From Luteimonas salinisoli (GTDB lineage: Bacteria; Pseudomonadota; Gammaproteobacteria; Xanthomonadales; Xanthomonadaceae): a stretch of DNA of 64,000 nt. Under the pieces are notes generated by a model that worked only from the letters and a program-made list of their open reading frames with translations, was not told the origin of the DNA and searched no databases. A program made the position numbers and the translations under genes. The DNA lies in assembly GCF_013425525.1 (NCBI RefSeq), contig NZ_JACCKA010000082.1, forward strand, positions 1 to 64,000. Direction: 5' to 3'. Each line of letters begins with the position of its first letter. Position 1 is the first letter of the stretch. Below, piece after piece: positions 53,684 through 63,062 of the stretch.

Positions 53684-56600
53684 ATGGTTCATACCGTCCA
53701 CGACGGCATCGCAGCCCGCTACCAGCCCGCCGACAGCACCTCGCCCACGGCGCCGGCGCGCCAGCCCGCGGGGGAGCCGCGCACGCTCCAGGTGGAGGCC
53801 GAACGCGGCGATACGCTGGCGAGCCTCGGGCAGCGCTACGGCGTCAGCACCGAGCGCATGGCCGAAGCCAATCCCGAACTGCGCGGCGGCGACGAGCCTC
53901 TCGCAGAGGGGGAACCGGTCGCGATCCCGGTCGACTACGAAGACGGGGATTCCGCGAGGGCCCATACCGTCGAGCCGGGCGAGACCCTGGAAGATGTCGC
54001 CAGCCAGTACGGGGTCGATGCCGACGCCCTGGCCGAAGCCAATGGACTGCACAGCGGCACCGCGCCGATCGACAGCGGCGAAGAGCTGATCGTTCCCAAC
54101 GCCAACGCGCTGAGCGAAGCCGAGCAGGAGCAGTTGGCCGGCATCCCCGGCGCCCAGGCGCTCACGGCCGAGGAGGCGCGCGAGGTCATCGGGCACCTGG
54201 AGACGCTGGGCTCGGGAAGCCTCTCCGAACAGCTCGAGGCGCTTGGCGCTCTGGCCAAGCAGTTCTCCGCCGACGACGTCCGTACCCTGCTCGAGCGCGC
54301 AGGCGTTTCCGGCGCCGCGCTCGACCGCATCGCCGCCAGCGGCGACGCCCTGGCGGCGCTGGCCACCCTGGTCGATGGCGACAGCTCGGCGCTCGACCGC
54401 GCCGCGGCCGCCCTGACCCTGCTCGACGAGGCCGGCGACGTCCTCGGCGGCGGCGCGGCCGAGTTCTTCGATCGGCACCTGGCGCAGTTGCCGAACGCAT
54501 CGAAGATCATCGACAAGATCGGCACCCTGCTCGATCCGGAAGCCTCTGCGGCCGACAAGGCGGCCGCGGCGCTGGAGATCGCGACGACACTGCAGGACGG
54601 GCTGGGCGAGCAGTTCCCGCAGCTGGCGAACCGACTGCGCGCGCTCGACTCGATCACCGGCTCGCTGGGGGCCGCGGTGACGCTGCTGGACCCGGATGCC
54701 TCGCTGCAGGAGAAGGCGCAGGCGGCGGTGCAGCTGTACGCGAACGTCCCGGACGTGGCCGGGGACGTCGAGCGGATCCGCGAACTGCTTTCGGGCAACG
54801 GCATCCCGAACGCCGACGCCATCGCCGACGAAGTCGCGCGGCTGCCCGGCGGCGATCTCATCCCCGAGGCCCTGCGCCGGCAGATGTCGCCCGAACTGGT
54901 CGAGAACCTGACCGCGGACCAGGCCCGACAGATCGCCGAACTGGCCGCACGCGGCGAAGAGGTCGCCGACGCGCTCGGGCCCGTCCTCGGCGCGCTGCGC
55001 AACCCGGAAGCGCTCGACAACCTGATGGGCAGCCTCGACGGCAGATCCGCCGACTCGATACGCGCGACGCTTTCGCTGGTCGGCGAGCTCGGGCCCGACG
55101 TCGCCGACGATCTGCTCACGTCCCAGATCAACGGTCGCGCCGGCGCCGAGGTCATTGCCGAACTCATCGACGGCCTGCCCGCCGATTCCCGCGGAAATCT
55201 CTCGAAGCTGCTCAAGGAATTCGACGCCGGCGCCGCGCGCCGACTGCTGGAGGTGGCCGACCAGGCAGGTCCCGGCGCCGTCGGCGATCTGCTGAGGACG
55301 CTCGACGGCGTCAACGTCGACAGCGCCCTGCTCGGGCGCATGCTCAACGACGCTTTCCGTCTGCTCGACAGCCTGGGCGTTCGCATCACCGCGGAGGTCG
55401 CCCAAAGCCTGCTGCGCAACGTCGCCAAGCTGATTCCGATCGCAGGCGCGGTCCCGGCCGGCTACGACACCTACCGCTTCACCCAGATTTCCACCGATAC
55501 CAGCCTTCCGCCCGAACTCCGCTACCTGGCGCTGCAGGGCGCGAAGGCCAATGCAGCCGACGCCGCGCTGAGCATCGCCGAAGCGTTCGGCGTGACGATT
55601 CCCTTCACCACCGCGGGGTCCGCGCTGATCGGTGTCGGCAGCCTGGTGCTGGACGTGGTGCTCGAGCAGCAGATCAACCAGTTCCGCCAGGATCCGGACA
55701 ACTGGTCGGCGCCGGGTTACGTCGACGGCGCGATCGCGGCCTCGCTGCTGACCGGCCCGCAGGCGTTCGTCGATCTGGCGCTGATCTTCGGTCCCGAAGG
55801 CGCCGTGCGGAAGGCCGAGCAGCTCACCAACGGGGCCGTCGATCTGACGGCGGAGAGCGTGGCGCGCATCGGCGAACTGCAGGCCGAGGTCTTCGGCGAC
55901 GGGCTGTCCTTCACCGCCGACGGCCTGCACCTGCTCGCCGACGTCATCCGCGATCCGTCCTTGCTCGGCGATGCCGCAGAAGTCCTCGGCCAGGAAGCGG
56001 TTCGACAGCTGAACGCGGTCGCCGAGGGCGCGGGCGAACTTGCCGGGCTCGCCCGCGAGCAGCTCGGCAACCTCGTCGGGGAACTGAAGGAGCTGGGCGA
56101 ACGCGGCGTCGAGGCGCTCGGCTGGATCGCCAGCAACCCGGGCGAAGCGGCACGCCTCGCCGCCGACGCACTCGGCGACCTCGTCGAGCAGGGCCTGGAG
56201 CTGGCGACCGACGCCGGGCGGGCCCTGGCCGAGGGCGCGATGACCGCCCTGGAAACCGCACACGATGCCCTGCTCTCCCTCGGCGATGCCGCGATCGATA
56301 CCCTGGAGGCGGTCGGGGACAGCATCGGCTCGGCGCTCGACAGCGCACTCGAGCTGGGCGAGCGCGGCCTCGAATTCGTGGGCTGGGTGGCCGGCAATCC
56401 GGGCGAAGCGGCCGCACTGGCACGCGATGCGCTCGTCGACGTGATCTCGGAGGCCGGCGAGCTGGCGACCGCCGCCTACGACCAGCTGGTGGAACTCGGC
56501 GAAAGCGCCGCCGCGCTTGCCGATGTGGCGATCGCCCGGCTGGCGGACGCCGGCGAAGCCGCCGTCGACACCCTGATCTACATCGCCGAGAATCCCGTCG

Positions 56601-56983
56601 ATTCCGCCGAAGCGGTGAGGGACGCCGCCATCGAGGCCCTGGGCACGCTTGCCGACGGCGTCGGGGCCGCCGCCGAACGCGCCACCGATGCGCTGGTCGG
56701 TTTCGTCGACCAGGGCATCGAGTCCGCCAAGTCCGTCGTCACCAACCTCCTCACCGAGGGCAAGGAAGCGGCCGAACGCATCATCAGCGCCTGGGGGAGC
56801 GAACTGTCCGAAGGCGCCAGGGAGGTCGTCGCAGGCCTGGCCGACGTGGGCGACGCCGGTCTCGAGGCACTCGGCAAGCTGGCCGATGCGGGCATCGGAT
56901 TCGCCGGCGACGTTGTCGACGGGCTGCAGGATGCGGGCGAATGGATCTGGGACAACACCGGCGGGCGCCTTCCCTGGCCGTGA
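53684..56983 (+). CDS. giant LysM/helical-repeat protein, unknown function
   Basis: A 1099-aa acidic protein in which I find no cysteine. There is no signal peptide at the chosen start (53684, behind GGGAG). Two LysM domains occupy about 34-84 (GDTLASLGQRYGVSTERMAEAN) and 92-138 (GETLEDVASQYGVDADALAEAN). LysM modules bind peptidoglycan or chitin-like chains. Residues ~160-600 are Ala/Leu-rich helices, followed by a more hydrophobic part (~610-690, with FTTAGSALIGVGSLVLDVVL). The C-terminal ~300 residues carry related helical units such as LGERGVEALGWIASNPGEAA at ~804 and LGERGLEFVGWVAGNPGEAA at ~891. No catalytic domain is recognised. It interrupts the usual tdh-kbl neighbourhood, with the lipoprotein gene upstream. 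Confidence 0.75.
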   Translation: MVHTVHDGIAARYQPADSTSPTAPARQPAGEPRTLQVEAERGDTLASLGQRYGVSTERMAEANPELRGGDEPLAEGEPVAIPVDYEDGDSARAHTVEPGETLEDVASQYGVDADALAEANGLHSGTAPIDSGEELIVPNANALSEAEQEQLAGIPGAQALTAEEAREVIGHLETLGSGSLSEQLEALGALAKQFSADDVRTLLERAGVSGAALDRIAASGDALAALATLVDGDSSALDRAAAALTLLDEAGDVLGGGAAEFFDRHLAQLPNASKIIDKIGTLLDPEASAADKAAAALEIATTLQDGLGEQFPQLANRLRALDSITGSLGAAVTLLDPDASLQEKAQAAVQLYANVPDVAGDVERIRELLSGNGIPNADAIADEVARLPGGDLIPEALRRQMSPELVENLTADQARQIAELAARGEEVADALGPVLGALRNPEALDNLMGSLDGRSADSIRATLSLVGELGPDVADDLLTSQINGRAGAEVIAELIDGLPADSRGNLSKLLKEFDAGAARRLLEVADQAGPGAVGDLLRTLDGVNVDSALLGRMLNDAFRLLDSLGVRITAEVAQSLLRNVAKLIPIAGAVPAGYDTYRFTQISTDTSLPPELRYLALQGAKANAADAALSIAEAFGVTIPFTTAGSALIGVGSLVLDVVLEQQINQFRQDPDNWSAPGYVDGAIAASLLTGPQAFVDLALIFGPEGAVRKAEQLTNGAVDLTAESVARIGELQAEVFGDGLSFTADGLHLLADVIRDPSLLGDAAEVLGQEAVRQLNAVAEGAGELAGLAREQLGNLVGELKELGERGVEALGWIASNPGEAARLAADALGDLVEQGLELATDAGRALAEGAMTALETAHDALLSLGDAAIDTLEAVGDSIGSALDSALELGERGLEFVGWVAGNPGEAAALARDALVDVISEAGELATAAYDQLVELGESAAALADVAIARLADAGEAAVDTLIYIAENPVDSAEAVRDAAIEALGTLADGVGAAAERATDALVGFVDQGIESAKSVVTNLLTEGKEAAERIISAWGSELSEGAREVVAGLADVGDAGLEALGKLADAGIGFAGDVVDGLQDAGEWIWDNTGGRLPWP

Positions 56984-57055
56984 GGCCCGCTGAGGCGACC
57001 GGCAGGCCCTTTCGCGGTCCAGCGCCTCTCCGGCTGCCATCGGCCCGGCTGTCCG

Positions 57056-57085
57056 CACTGAGCGGATAGACACTGAGCGGATAGA
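57056..57085. repeat. 15-bp perfect tandem repeat at the kbl promoter
   Basis: CACTGAGCGGATAGA occurs twice head to tail. The second copy creates TAGAAT (57082-57087), a plausible -10 element about 30 bp before the kbl ATG; the first copy gives TAGACA. The duplication may alter promoter spacing. Confidence 0.8.
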
Positions 57086-57116
57086 ATCGGGTTTTCCGAC
57101 CGAGCGGCAGCCACCG

Positions 57117-58319
57117 ATGCCCCTGACCCGTCGCTACAACGAGGCCCTGGACGAAATCCGCGAACAGGGACTGTTCAAGTCCGAGAGGATCATCACCAGC
57201 CCCCAGTCGGCCGAGATCGAACTCGAGGGCGGGCGCCGCGTGCTGAACTTCTGCGCCAACAACTACCTGGGGCTGGCCGACCACCCCGACCTGATCGCCG
57301 CCGCCAGGGAGGCGCTGGAATCGCACGGCTTCGGCATGGCCTCGGTGCGCTTCATCTGCGGTACCCAGGACCTGCACAAGCGCCTGGAGCGGACCATCGC
57401 CGACTTCTTCGGCACCGAGGACGCGATCCTCTATGCAGCCTGCTTCGACGCCAACGGCGGGCTGTTCGAGCCGCTGCTGGGAGAGCAGGACGCGATCGTC
57501 AGCGACGCGCTCAACCACGCCTCGATCATCGACGGCGTGCGCCTGTGCAAGGCGCGCCGCTACCGCTACGCCAATTGCGACATGGCCGACCTGGAGCGCC
57601 AGCTGCAGCAGGCCCGCGAGGACGGCGCCCGCAGCATCATGATCACCACCGACGGCGTGTTCTCGATGGACGGCTTCATCGCGCCGCTGGACGAGATCGC
57701 CGCCCTGGCGCGGACCTACGACGCGATGGTGCACATCGACGAATGCCACGCCACCGGCTTTCTCGGCGCCACCGGACGCGGATCGGCCGAGGTGAAGGGC
57801 GTCATGGACCGCATCGACATCTTCACCGGCACCCTGGGCAAGGCGATGGGAGGCGCGATCGGCGGCTTCACCACCGCGCGGCGCGAAGTGGTGGAACTGC
57901 TGCGCCAGCGCTCCCGCCCGTACCTGTTCTCCAATTCGCTGCCGCCGCACGTGGTCGCGGCCGGCATCCGCGCGTTCGAGATGCTGGACGCCGCGGCCGG
58001 GCTGCGCGAGCAACTGGCGACGAACACCGCCTACTTCCGCGAGCGGATGACCGCCGCCGGCTTCGACCTCAGGCCCGGCAGCCACCCGATCTGCCCGGTG
58101 ATGCTGTACGACGCGCCGCTGGCGCAGCGCTTCGCCGAGCGCCTGCTCGAAGAGGGGATCTACGCGATCGGGTTCTTCTTCCCGGTGGTGCCGAAGGGCC
58201 AGGCGCGGATCCGCACCCAGATCTCGGCGGCGCATACGCGCGAGCATCTGGACAGGGCGATCGAGGCCTTCGTGGGCATCGGCCGGGAGCTGGGCGTGCT
58301 GGAACGCGCCGCCCCGTAA
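57117..58319 (+). CDS. kbl: glycine C-acetyltransferase (2-amino-3-ketobutyrate CoA ligase)
   Basis: A 400-aa PLP enzyme of the alpha-oxoamine synthase family that splits 2-amino-3-ketobutyrate with CoA into glycine and acetyl-CoA, completing threonine breakdown after Tdh. Motifs: [47 protein letters not shown] and the PLP lysine in [16 protein letters not shown]. Length is normal. It is preceded by a possible promoter inside a tandem repeat, so it need not be transcribed with tdh. Confidence 0.97.
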   Translation: MPLTRRYNEALDEIREQGLFKSERIITSPQSAEIELEGGRRVLNFCANNYLGLADHPDLIAAAREALESHGFGMASVRFICGTQDLHKRLERTIADFFGTEDAILYAACFDANGGLFEPLLGEQDAIVSDALNHASIIDGVRLCKARRYRYANCDMADLERQLQQAREDGARSIMITTDGVFSMDGFIAPLDEIAALARTYDAMVHIDECHATGFLGATGRGSAEVKGVMDRIDIFTGTLGKAMGGAIGGFTTARREVVELLRQRSRPYLFSNSLPPHVVAAGIRAFEMLDAAAGLREQLATNTAYFRERMTAAGFDLRPGSHPICPVMLYDAPLAQRFAERLLEEGIYAIGFFFPVVPKGQARIRTQISAAHTREHLDRAIEAFVGIGRELGVLERAAP

Positions 58320-58362
58320 GAGAGCGAGCCGCCGCTCGGCCGCCGCACCAGGCCTGCCGCGG

Positions 58363-58929
58363 TCAGGGCGTGGGCGCGGGCTCGTCGCTGCCGGCGGGCG
58401 CGGCCTCGGCGGGTTCGGGCGGTGCGGCTCCGGAGGGTGCGGCAGCGGCGCCTTCGATCGGCGGAGGCTCAGGGAGCGCGGCGGCGGCGGGCTTGGGCGC
58501 GCCGCGCGCCACGCGAACGCCGCGCGCCTTCATCCAGGCGTCGAATTCGTCGGCAGTCATCATCTTGCCGTCCTGGCTCATGTCGAAGCGCCAGGGGGTG
58601 TTGTCGTGCTCGGTCAACGGCTTGTAGACCGAGGGATCGAGCGGATCGACCGGGGTCGGCGCCGGCATCGCGCTGGCAATGTCGCGACAACCCTCGAGCC
58701 GCAGCCGCAGCAGCACCTGATCGACCGACTGGGACTCGTCGTAGGCATGCGACAGCACGCCCCCATGGGCGCCCAGCCGATAGCTCGGCGCGGCCAGCTC
58801 CGAGGACAGCGGCGCGAGCACCGTCGGGCGCAGCAGCGTCTGGGAGGCTGCAGGCGGCCGGGTGCAATCGGACGCGTGGCCGATCACCGGCAGGGCGAGC
58901 AGGAGCAGGAGGGTCTTGGCGGCGCGCAT
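58363..58929 (-). CDS. exported protein with EF-hand-like loop, unknown function
   Basis: A 188-aa protein with signal peptide LLLLALPVIGHAS. The middle has a conserved-looking segment ending WRFDMSQDGKMMTADEFDAW, where D-x-S-x-D-G-x6-E resembles an EF-hand calcium loop. The last ~45 residues are Ala/Pro/Glu-rich and probably disordered. Two cysteines (SDCTR and EGCRD) may pair. It is convergent with kbl and has no recognised family or partner. Confidence 0.65.
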   Translation of the reverse strand: MRAAKTLLLLLALPVIGHASDCTRPPAASQTLLRPTVLAPLSSELAAPSYRLGAHGGVLSHAYDESQSVDQVLLRLRLEGCRDIASAMPAPTPVDPLDPSVYKPLTEHDNTPWRFDMSQDGKMMTADEFDAWMKARGVRVARGAPKPAAAALPEPPPIEGAAAAPSGAAPPEPAEAAPAGSDEPAPTP

Positions 58930-59045
58930 GAGGGTCCCCGATTGCGAATGCGCATGAGTGTAGGCGCCTCAGGTTTGCGCCACAAGCCATTGTTTTGCTT
59001 GCCCAGCCCATTCACCTTGAATGCGCGCCCATCCGACCGGTCCAG

Positions 59046-59078
59046 AAAAAACGAAGCCCGGCACTGGGCCGGGCTTCG
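59046..59078 (-). terminator. Rho-independent terminator of the OmpA-family gene
   Basis: An 11-bp perfect stem, CGAAGCCCGGC / GCCGGGCTTCG, with a 5-base loop is followed on the minus strand by a run of six T. It lies 24 bp past the OmpA stop. Confidence 0.9.
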
Positions 59079-59101
59079 TGGACTGCAGCGATGTCGGTCC
59101 G

Positions 59102-60247
59102 TCAGTTCTGGACGTTCATCTCGGTACGGCGGTTGCGTGCGCGACCTTCCGGATTGTCGGAACCATCCGGGTTGGTGTTCGGCGCGATCGGGCGGCTCTC
59201 GCCGTAACCGGTCGGGCCCACCAGGCGGCCGGCGTCGATGCCGTTGCTGGTGATGTAGTCGTACACGGTCCGGGCGCGGCGCTCGGACAGGCCCTGGTTG
59301 TACTCGTCGCTGCCCACCGAATCGGTGTGACCGGCGATCTCGACGCGCAGGTCGGGATAGCGGCGCAGGATCTCGATCGCCTCGTTGAGGATCTGCACGG
59401 CATCCGGACGCAGGGTGGACTTGTCGAAGTCGAAGTTCACGCCACGCAGGTCGATGGTGACCGGAACCGGGCAGCCGTCCGGACCGACGGTGGTGCCGGC
59501 CTGGGTGTCGGGGCAGCGGTCGTCGCAGTCGTTGACGCCGTCGCCGTCGCTGTCGCGATCGGCGCAGTTGTCGACCGGTGCCGGCGCCGGGGCGACCGGG
59601 GCGGTCGGCTCCGGACCCAGCGGGATCACCACGCCGACCGAGGCCAGCATGTCGCCGAACCAGCTCTCTTCCTGGTTGTGCGGATACCCGTTCCAGTCGG
59701 TCGAGCCGTTGGCGGCGAAGCTGTCGTCGTTGAAGTCGGCGCGATAGGCCAGTTCGGCACGGACCGCGACGCGGTTGGTGAACGTGGTCTGCAGACCGGC
59801 GCCGACCTTGGCGGCGAAGTTGCCGTCCTCGTTCTCGCCCGGCGAATTCGGGTTCGGGAAGGCGTCGAACTCCTCCTCACTGCGCTGATAGCCAACGCCG
59901 AACAGGAGGTAGGGGTTCCAGGCGCGTCCCTCGGAGACGAAGTGGCGGCGGAAGTCGAACGAGATGCCGTACTGGCTCCAGTTCAGGTCGCTGTTGCCAC
60001 CGACCACACCGCTGTCGAAGTTCGGGTTCTGATAGTTGAGTTCGCCGTCGATCGACCACACCGGGTTGAGGAACTTACCCAGCCCCAGCGTCACGAAGGG
60101 GGCATCGTTGGTGCGGCGGTCTTCGTCCTGGAAGTTGAAGCCCGCGGAACCGGTGATGTACCAGCGGTCGTCGAACTCCTGCGCATTGGCCGCCTGGGCA
60201 AGGCCCAGACCGCCCAGCAGCGCGGCACAGAGGAGTTTCTTTTTCAT
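59102..60247 (-). CDS. OmpA-family outer-membrane porin
   Basis: A 381-aa outer-membrane protein. It has a signal peptide (KKLLCAALLGGLGLAQAANAQ), an eight-stranded barrel (about 22-195), and a linker with a thrombospondin type 3-like calcium repeat (DSDGDGVNDCDDRCPDTQAG). The C-terminal OmpA domain binds peptidoglycan through diaminopimelate (VEIAGHTDSVGSDEYNQGLSERRA). The start at 60247 follows AAGGAG. The gene has its own terminator and probably a long leader of around 80 bp. It anchors the outer membrane to the wall. Confidence 0.95.
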   Translation of the reverse strand: MKKKLLCAALLGGLGLAQAANAQEFDDRWYITGSAGFNFQDEDRRTNDAPFVTLGLGKFLNPVWSIDGELNYQNPNFDSGVVGGNSDLNWSQYGISFDFRRHFVSEGRAWNPYLLFGVGYQRSEEEFDAFPNPNSPGENEDGNFAAKVGAGLQTTFTNRVAVRAELAYRADFNDDSFAANGSTDWNGYPHNQEESWFGDMLASVGVVIPLGPEPTAPVAPAPAPVDNCADRDSDGDGVNDCDDRCPDTQAGTTVGPDGCPVPVTIDLRGVNFDFDKSTLRPDAVQILNEAIEILRRYPDLRVEIAGHTDSVGSDEYNQGLSERRARTVYDYITSNGIDAGRLVGPTGYGESRPIAPNTNPDGSDNPEGRARNRRTEMNVQN

Positions 60248-60414
60248 TCGTTCAGCTCCTTGATCAAGGGGGTAAAGCGGGACTGCACCCATTTCTTCTT
60301 CGAGGCGGCAGATCGCGCGCCTTCAGTTGGGTAGCCTAGAGTCAGCCGTGTGAAGACCTCGTTAACGCTAGCATAACAGTTGGGGACTTCCAAGCAGGAA
60401 TCGCCCCCTCCTGT

Positions 60415-61854
60415 TCAGCTGCGGTAGAGCCCCAGGAAATCGGCGATCGGCAGCGCGTCCAGCGCGGCGGGATCGGCCGCCAGTTCCAGCAGGCGCTCGG
60501 CCTGACCGGCCGGAAGATGCTCGCGCAGCGCCGCCTCGACCTTGGCCATCAGCACCGGGATGCCCTCCGCGCGGCGGCGGCGGTGGCCGATCGGGTAGTC
60601 GATCGACACCTTGTCGGTGGACGACCCGTCCTCGAAGAACACCTGGACCGAGTTGCCGATATAGCGCTTTTCCGGGTCGAAGTAGTCCTGGGTGAACTGC
60701 GGGTTCTCCCGCACTTCCATCCGCTCGCGCAGGGCGTCGATGCGCGGGTCCGCGGCCACGTCGTCGTTGTAGTCGGCGGCGGTCAGCCGGCCGAAAACGA
60801 GCGGCACGGCCACCATGTACTGGATGCAGTGGTCGCGGTCGGCGTAGTTGGCCAGCGGCCCGGTCTTGTCGATGATGCGCACCCCGGCCTCCTGGGTCTC
60901 GATCACGATCCGATCGATCTCGGCGACCCGCTCCTTTACCTGTTCATGCAGCCGCATCGCGCATTCCACCGCGGTCTGGGCATGGAACTCCGCCGGATAG
61001 CTGATCTTGAACAGCACGTTCTCCATCACATAGCTGCCGAACGGCCGTTCGAACTCGAAGGCCTTGCCGCCGAAGGCGATGTCGTAGAAGCCCCAGGTCT
61101 TCGCGCTGAGCGCACTCGGGTAGCCGACCACCTTCTTGTGCGCGGCGTTGATGGCATGGATCACCGCGCGGCGGCAGGCGTCGCCGGCGGCCCAGCTCTT
61201 GCGCGGCCCGGTGTTGGGGGCATGGCGGTAGGTGCGCAGCACCCCGTTGTCGATCCACGAATGCGAAACCGCGGTGACGACTTCGTCCTTGCCGCCACCC
61301 AGCATCGCCGTGGCCACCGCGGTGGAGGCCAGCCGCACCAGGATCACATGGTCGAGGCCGACGCGGTTGAACGAGTTGCGCAGCGCGTACCCGCCCTGGA
61401 TCTCGTGGGCCTTGACCGCCCAGCCGAGCACGTCGCGCACGCTGATGTCCCGGCCCTCCTTGCGCGCCAGCCAGTCGGCCACCGCCAGGATGGTGCCGAG
61501 GTTGTCGGAAGGGTGCCCCCATTCCGCGGCCAGCCAGGTGTCGTTGAAATCGAGCCAGCGCACCAGGGTGCCGATGTTGAACGCGGCCTGGGCCGGGTCC
61601 AGCTCGAACGCGGTGCCGGGCACCCGCGCGCCGCCGGCGATCTCGCCCCCCGGAACCAGCGGACCGAGATGCTTGACGCAGTCCGGGAATTTCATCGCCA
61701 GCATCGCGCACGCCAGCGAGTCCAGCAGCATGTAGCGCGCGGTGTCGTAGGCCTCCTGCGAGTCGATCCGGGTGTCGATCACGTAGTCCGCGATGTCGAC
61801 CATCGGCGCATCGGGTTGGGGACGGGCGGCGGAGCGGATGTCGGCATGGCTCAT
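60415..61854 (-). CDS. prpD: MmgE/PrpD family protein, probable 2-methylcitrate dehydratase
   Basis: A 479-aa enzyme of the MmgE/PrpD family. It begins with a helical N-domain (DIADYVIDTRIDSQEAYDTARYM), then FNIGTLVRWLDFNDTWLAAEWGHPSDNLG, KAHEIQGGYALRNSFNRVGLDH and the C-terminal lid domain. PrpD dehydrates 2-methylcitrate in propionate breakdown. The partner genes prpB and prpC are not next to it: downstream lies the OmpA gene and upstream a LysR gene on the same strand, 139 bp away. Confidence 0.9.
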   Translation of the reverse strand: MSHADIRSAARPQPDAPMVDIADYVIDTRIDSQEAYDTARYMLLDSLACAMLAMKFPDCVKHLGPLVPGGEIAGGARVPGTAFELDPAQAAFNIGTLVRWLDFNDTWLAAEWGHPSDNLGTILAVADWLARKEGRDISVRDVLGWAVKAHEIQGGYALRNSFNRVGLDHVILVRLASTAVATAMLGGGKDEVVTAVSHSWIDNGVLRTYRHAPNTGPRKSWAAGDACRRAVIHAINAAHKKVVGYPSALSAKTWGFYDIAFGGKAFEFERPFGSYVMENVLFKISYPAEFHAQTAVECAMRLHEQVKERVAEIDRIVIETQEAGVRIIDKTGPLANYADRDHCIQYMVAVPLVFGRLTAADYNDDVAADPRIDALRERMEVRENPQFTQDYFDPEKRYIGNSVQVFFEDGSSTDKVSIDYPIGHRRRRAEGIPVLMAKVEAALREHLPAGQAERLLELAADPAALDALPIADFLGLYRS

Positions 61855-61993
61855 TCGGCGGGCTCGCTGGAGGGAGGGAAGCCCGCCATTTTGCCAGACC
61901 GGGCCCTCGCACCGTCGCCGGCGCGACGAACGGACGGAGCGACCGGCACCACCGTTCGGCCCGGCCTTCGGCGGCACGGCGCGGCGACCCGCG

Positions 61994-62908
61994 CTAGAGG
62001 ATCCCCGCTTCCCACGGCGGTTCGGCGAATCTGTCCGCCAGGAACTCCACGAATGCGCGCACGCGCGGCGGCACCAGCCGCCGCTGCGGCATCAGTGCGT
62101 GGATGCCGGTTTCGGCAACCGGATGTTCCGGCAGCACGATGCGCAGGCGCCCGGCACGCAGATCGTCGCAGACATGCCAGAGCGATTGCATCGCGATGCC
62201 CAGCCCGGCCACCGCCGCATCGCGCACCACTTCGCCGTAGTTGCTCTCCAGGCGGCCGCGTACCCGGACCGTGGTCCTGCCGCCGCCTCCCTCGGCCAGA
62301 TTCCAGAGATCCTGCCGTCCGCGGCTGCCGACCAGCAGCACGCAGTCGTGCCGCGTCAGGTCCCCGGGCACCCCCGGCGCGCCGCGTCGACGCAGATAGT
62401 CGGGCGAGGCGCACAGCACGCGCCGGTTGGCGGCCAGCCGGCGGGCGACCAGGCTGGAATCGTCGAGCGCACCGATGCGGATGGCCACGTCGTAGCCGGC
62501 GGTCACCAGGTCCTGCGCGCGGTCGTCGAGGTCGATGCTGAGCCTGACCGCAGGATGCCGCTCCAGGAATTCCGGCAGCAGCGGCGAGACGTACAAGCGA
62601 CCGAACGAGGCCGAGGTGGTGACCCGCAGGTTGCCGGCGACCTCGGTGCCGGCCTGGCGCAGCCCGAGGGTCAAGGTTTCCAGGTCCTCGACCAGGGTCC
62701 GGCCCTGCTCTGCCAGCACTGCGCCCTCGGGGGTCGCATGCAGGCGCCGGGTGCTGCGATGCAGCAGACGCACGCCGAGGGCCTTCTCCAGCCGCTGCAG
62801 CCGTTGGCTGGCCTGCGCCGGCGACAGGTTCAGGTGGCGCGCGGCAGCGCTGATCGAACCCAGGTCCAGCACGCGGAGGAACAGGGAAATGTCGTCGATG
62901 CGGTCCAT
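61994..62908 (-). CDS. LysR-family transcriptional regulator
   Basis: A 304-aa regulator with an N-terminal winged helix (DISLFLRVLDLGSISAAARHLNLSPAQASQRLQRLEKALG) and the LysR effector domain. The ATG at 62908 is used here; a TTG at 62914 is an alternative. It is divergent from the aldo/keto reductase gene, which is the usual layout for a LysR gene and its target. Two ATGANTCAT palindromes lie just upstream. Its effector is unknown. Confidence 0.92.
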   Translation of the reverse strand: MDRIDDISLFLRVLDLGSISAAARHLNLSPAQASQRLQRLEKALGVRLLHRSTRRLHATPEGAVLAEQGRTLVEDLETLTLGLRQAGTEVAGNLRVTTSASFGRLYVSPLLPEFLERHPAVRLSIDLDDRAQDLVTAGYDVAIRIGALDDSSLVARRLAANRRVLCASPDYLRRRGAPGVPGDLTRHDCVLLVGSRGRQDLWNLAEGGGGRTTVRVRGRLESNYGEVVRDAAVAGLGIAMQSLWHVCDDLRAGRLRIVLPEHPVAETGIHALMPQRRLVPPRVRAFVEFLADRFAEPPWEAGIL

Positions 62909-62913
62909 TTTCA

Positions 62914-62936
62914 ATGATTCATTGAAGATGATTCAT
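62914..62936. promoter_or_regulatory. pair of ATGATTCAT palindromes, probable LysR operator
   Basis: ATGATTCAT occurs at 62914-62922 and again at 62928-62936, 14 bp apart. Each is a palindrome with one central base. On the minus strand TATGAT (62935-62940) could be the -10 of the LysR gene, so binding here would act on its own promoter and perhaps on the divergent reductase. Confidence 0.6.
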
Positions 62937-63062
62937 CATAACTCCGGTTTTCGAAGATGACCGTCATGCCCAGGCTGTGCCGTCCACACACGCGGCATCC
63001 CAGCCTCCCGCACCGCGCGTGCCGGAACGCCGTGCCCACGTCATCGACCCGGAGTCCACCCA

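Noticed and set aside
53684-56983. LysM protein as a type IV secretion (X-Tfe) killing effector with the upstream lipoprotein as inhibitor
   Set aside because: The gene order is suggestive, but the C-terminus lacks the conserved XVIPCD motifs and Gln-rich tail, and no toxin domain is visible.
52652-57073. 1473-codon minus-strand frame opposite the LysM gene
   Set aside because: Low-complexity antisense shadow; the plus strand has LysM domains, ribosome sites and normal lipoprotein signals.
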